Shown piece after piece: positions 5,304 through 6,764 of a DNA stretch of 6,764 nt. Each line of letters starts with the position of its first letter. Position 1 is the stretch's first letter. A program made the position numbers and the translations under genes. Origin of the DNA: an uncultured Methanosarcinales archaeon. GTDB taxonomy: Archaea > Halobacteriota > Methanosarcinia > Methanotrichales > Methanotrichaceae. The notes below the pieces were generated by a model. The model saw nothing but the letters and a program-made list of their open reading frames with translations. It was not told where the DNA came from and ran no database searches. The stretch covers positions 1 through 6,764 of the forward strand of contig CALMJN010000458.1 in NCBI GenBank assembly GCA_937864385.1, in the 5' to 3' direction.

Positions 5304-6020
5304 ATGATAGTCAGATTTCTGCACAACGGCATAGCCAGAGGGGGATGGTACAGCCTTGATCACGGCATAATCTCGGGCGGCGAGGTGCTCTTGCCGGAGG
5401 ATGTGACCCTCCTGCCCCCCTGCCAGCCCAGCAAGATAGTCTGCGTGGGCCTGAACTATGTCCAGCATGCCCAGGAGCTGAAGATGCCTCTTCCGGAGGA
5501 GCCCATACTGTTTCTAAAGCCGCCTTCCGCCGTCCTGCCACCCGGCGGCCAGATCATCTATCCCCCCTCCAGCCAGCAGGTGGACTACGAGGGCGAGCTG
5601 GCCGTGGTTATGGGCAAACGCTGCCGGGATGTGCCGGAAGAAGAGGCGGAGAATTATATCCTGGGCTACACCTGCTTTAATGATGTCACCGCCCGGGACC
5701 TGCAAAAAAGGGACGGCCAGTGGACCCGGGCCAAGAGCTTCGACACCTTCGCTCCCTTCGGGCCGGGCATAGCCAGGATAGACCCCTCCCATGCCCGGAT
5801 CACTACCCGGGTCAATGGGCACACAGTACAGAGCTCAAACACCTCCGACCTGATATTCAGCGTGCCCCAACTGGTCCAGTTCATATCCGCCGTGATGACC
5901 CTGGAGCAGGGCGATGTGATTGCCACCGGCACGCCGCCGGGAGTGGGACCCCTGCAGAGGGGAGACGGCGTCGAGGTGGAGATAGAGGGAATAGGCGCTC
6001 TCCGGAATTCCGTGGTATAG
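5304..6020 (+). CDS. Fumarylacetoacetate hydrolase (FAH) superfamily protein, FAHD1/YcgM-like
   Basis: The protein is 238 residues, the short FAHD1/YcgM-type length without the N-terminal domain of true FAH. Motifs in order: VCVGLNYVQHAQEL (46-59), PILFLKPPSA (67-76), VDYEGELAVVMG (93-104) with probable metal ligands Glu96 and Glu98, FNDVTARDLQ (125-134) with the third ligand Asp127, RAKSFDTFAPFGP (142-154) with the conserved Lys144, and IATGTPPGVG (206-215). The family's Mg/Mn-dependent members act on beta-keto acids: acylpyruvate hydrolysis, oxaloacetate decarboxylation or oxaloacetate keto-enol tautomerisation, and catechol meta-cleavage products. Methanogens are not expected to degrade tyrosine or catechols, so oxaloacetate or a damaged metabolite is the likelier substrate (inference). 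Same strand, 47 nt after pyrK and no clear promoter between, so probably the third gene of the pyr operon. Exact substrate unknown. Confidence 0.88.
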   Translation: MIVRFLHNGIARGGWYSLDHGIISGGEVLLPEDVTLLPPCQPSKIVCVGLNYVQHAQELKMPLPEEPILFLKPPSAVLPPGGQIIYPPSSQQVDYEGELAVVMGKRCRDVPEEEAENYILGYTCFNDVTARDLQKRDGQWTRAKSFDTFAPFGPGIARIDPSHARITTRVNGHTVQSSNTSDLIFSVPQLVQFISAVMTLEQGDVIATGTPPGVGPLQRGDGVEVEIEGIGALRNSVV

Positions 6021-6041
6021 CTGGATAAAGACAGAAAAGAA

Positions 6042-6046
6042 TTTTT
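6042..6046 (+). terminator. Short U tract after the FAH-family gene
   Basis: TTTTT lies 21 nt after the stop codon, without a clear hairpin before it. Archaeal termination can occur on a bare U tract, and the gene faces a converging neighbour, so an end here is plausible. Confidence 0.3.
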
Positions 6047-6060
6047 CCCTGACTAAAGCA

Positions 6061-6090
6061 AAGAAAAGAGGCCGGCAGAATTCAGCCGGC
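6061..6090 (-). terminator. Hairpin plus pyrimidine tract at the end of the TPR gene
   Basis: GCCGGC (6085-6090) and GCCGGC (6071-6076) flank TGAATTCT on the minus strand. The first arm lies in the last codons of the TPR gene and its TGA falls in the loop. CTCTTTTCTT follows. It would end the minus-strand transcript. Because GCCGGC is its own complement, the stem also forms on RNA reading through from the plus-strand operon. Confidence 0.5.
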
Positions 6091-6764
6091 ATATCCGAGG
6101 CCCTTGGCTTTAGCCAGGTCTTCTTCTGCCTCTGCCGCCCGGCCCAGTGATTGCAGTATGGCCGATCTCATAGCCCAGGCCCGGGCGTTCTGGTCATTGA
6201 TGGCCAGGGCCTCATCCAGAGATTGCAGCGCCTCTTCCATCCGTCCGCTCTGGTTCAGGGCCAAAGCCCTGCTGTACCATGCCTGCTCCAGCTCCGGATC
6301 TAACTCTATTGCCTCATCCAGGGCGGATATGGCCTCAATATGCTTGCCCTGATAAAATAAGGCCTTCCCCTTGTTGAACCAGGCCTCGGCCAGCTGGGGA
6401 TTGATTTTTATGGCCTGGTCAAAAGCCTCTATGGCCTCATCGTAGCGCTCCAGGATTCCCAGGCACATTCCTTTGTCCGACCAGGCCTCGGCCAGATCGG
6501 GATTTATGCCCAGGGATTGCTCGTATGCGGAGATGGCTTCTTCATATCTTCCCAGGCCGGCCAGTGTCGAGCCCTTGTTGTACCAGGCTTCAGCCATATC
6601 CGGATTGATGCGCAGCGATTCATTGTAAGCCTGAACCGCCTCATCGAATAGGCCCATGTATCCCAGAGCAACTCCTTTATTAAACCAGGTAATAGCCGCC
6701 TCGGAGTTGATCTCCAGGGCGCGATCATAGGCTGAGACCGCCTCATCAAATTTGCCCAGCCCGG
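6082..6764 (-). CDS. Tetratricopeptide (TPR) repeat protein, N-terminus outside the window
   Basis: The frame is open from the window edge to TGA at 6082-6084 (226 residues visible). An internal ATG at 6657 is not a credible start because TPR units continue unbroken upstream of it. Canonical 34-residue units follow one another, each beginning with Ala/Thr-Trp and ending in a form of INPDLAE: starts near TWFNKGVAL, AWYNKGSTL, AWSDKGMCL, AWFNKGKAL, AWYSRALAL and a degenerate last one, AWAMRSAIL, with a partial unit (GLGKFDEAVSAYDRALEIN) at the edge. TPR arrays form a superhelical scaffold for protein binding; the partner cannot be read from sequence. No catalytic domain is visible, but the missing N-terminus could hold a signal peptide or another domain. 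It converges on the pyr operon with a 61 nt gap and is unlikely to be related to it. Confidence 0.92.
   Translation of the reverse strand, partial: GLGKFDEAVSAYDRALEINSEAAITWFNKGVALGYMGLFDEAVQAYNESLRINPDMAEAWYNKGSTLAGLGRYEEAISAYEQSLGINPDLAEAWSDKGMCLGILERYDEAIEAFDQAIKINPQLAEAWFNKGKALFYQGKHIEAISALDEAIELDPELEQAWYSRALALNQSGRMEEALQSLDEALAINDQNARAWAMRSAILQSLGRAAEAEEDLAKAKGLGYAG
6093..6764 (-). repeat. TPR-coding 102 bp tandem repeat
   Basis: At least six 34-residue units in strict register give a 102 bp period in the DNA, seen for example as recurring CCAGGCCTCGGCCAG (near 6379 and 6481) and GGCCTCATC-type runs on the plus strand. The units differ enough at the DNA level that this is an old array, with the two central units most alike. 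Confidence 0.8.

Noticed and set aside
1..6764. tRNA, rRNA, CRISPR or insertion-sequence content
   Set aside because: No cloverleaf-like segment with a conserved T-arm, no regularly spaced short repeats outside protein-coding repeats, and no transposase-like frame or terminal inverted repeats were seen.

Overview
The window looks like archaeal chromosome, most likely a methanogen of the Methanothrix (Methanosaeta) group. Evidence: the class 1B PyrD/PyrK pair is of the methanogen type; pspA is followed directly by pspAA; promoters have TATA/BRE form and no clear bacterial -35/-10 boxes were noticed; AGG/AGA (Arg) and ATA (Ile) codons are frequent; and there are secreted choice-of-anchor E proteins with Cys-bearing prealbumin-like repeats rich in N-glycosylation sequons. 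The genus is an inference from gene style, not from a marker gene.

Layout. (1) Positions 1-1659, minus strand: two secreted proteins sharing a choice-of-anchor E-type domain. The downstream one (1-962, cut by the window edge) also carries Cys-bearing ~88-residue surface repeats; the upstream one (1036-1659) is a complete 207-residue single-domain version. Each has its own candidate TATA box and Shine-Dalgarno (SD) site. (2) Positions 1660-2457: about 800 bases without a convincing gene. The first part is AT-rich. The second part (about 2085-2345) holds an apparently orphan TATA box, two very short ORFs and a nested inverted-repeat structure with pseudoknot potential. (3) Positions 2458-3450, plus strand: pspA and pspAA, abutting stop-to-start, with a good TATA box and SD in front and an intrinsic-type terminator behind. 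This is a minimal ESCRT-III-like membrane-maintenance module. (4) Positions 3587-6020, plus strand: pyrD, pyrK and an FAH-superfamily gene, very likely one operon. PyrD and PyrK form the NAD-linked dihydroorotate dehydrogenase of UMP synthesis. pyrK starts at a TTG that overlaps the pyrD stop. The pyrD start has no SD, has a TATA-like box at leaderless spacing, and has an 8+8 bp inverted repeat ending on the first base of the ATG, which looks like an operator. (5) Positions 6082-6764, minus strand: a TPR-repeat protein converging on the operon, with its N-terminus outside the window.

The best candidates for something not yet described are the inverted repeat at the pyrD start, the structured region with an orphan promoter upstream of pspA, and the link between an FAH-family enzyme and pyrDK. 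No tRNA, rRNA, CRISPR array or insertion sequence was seen.
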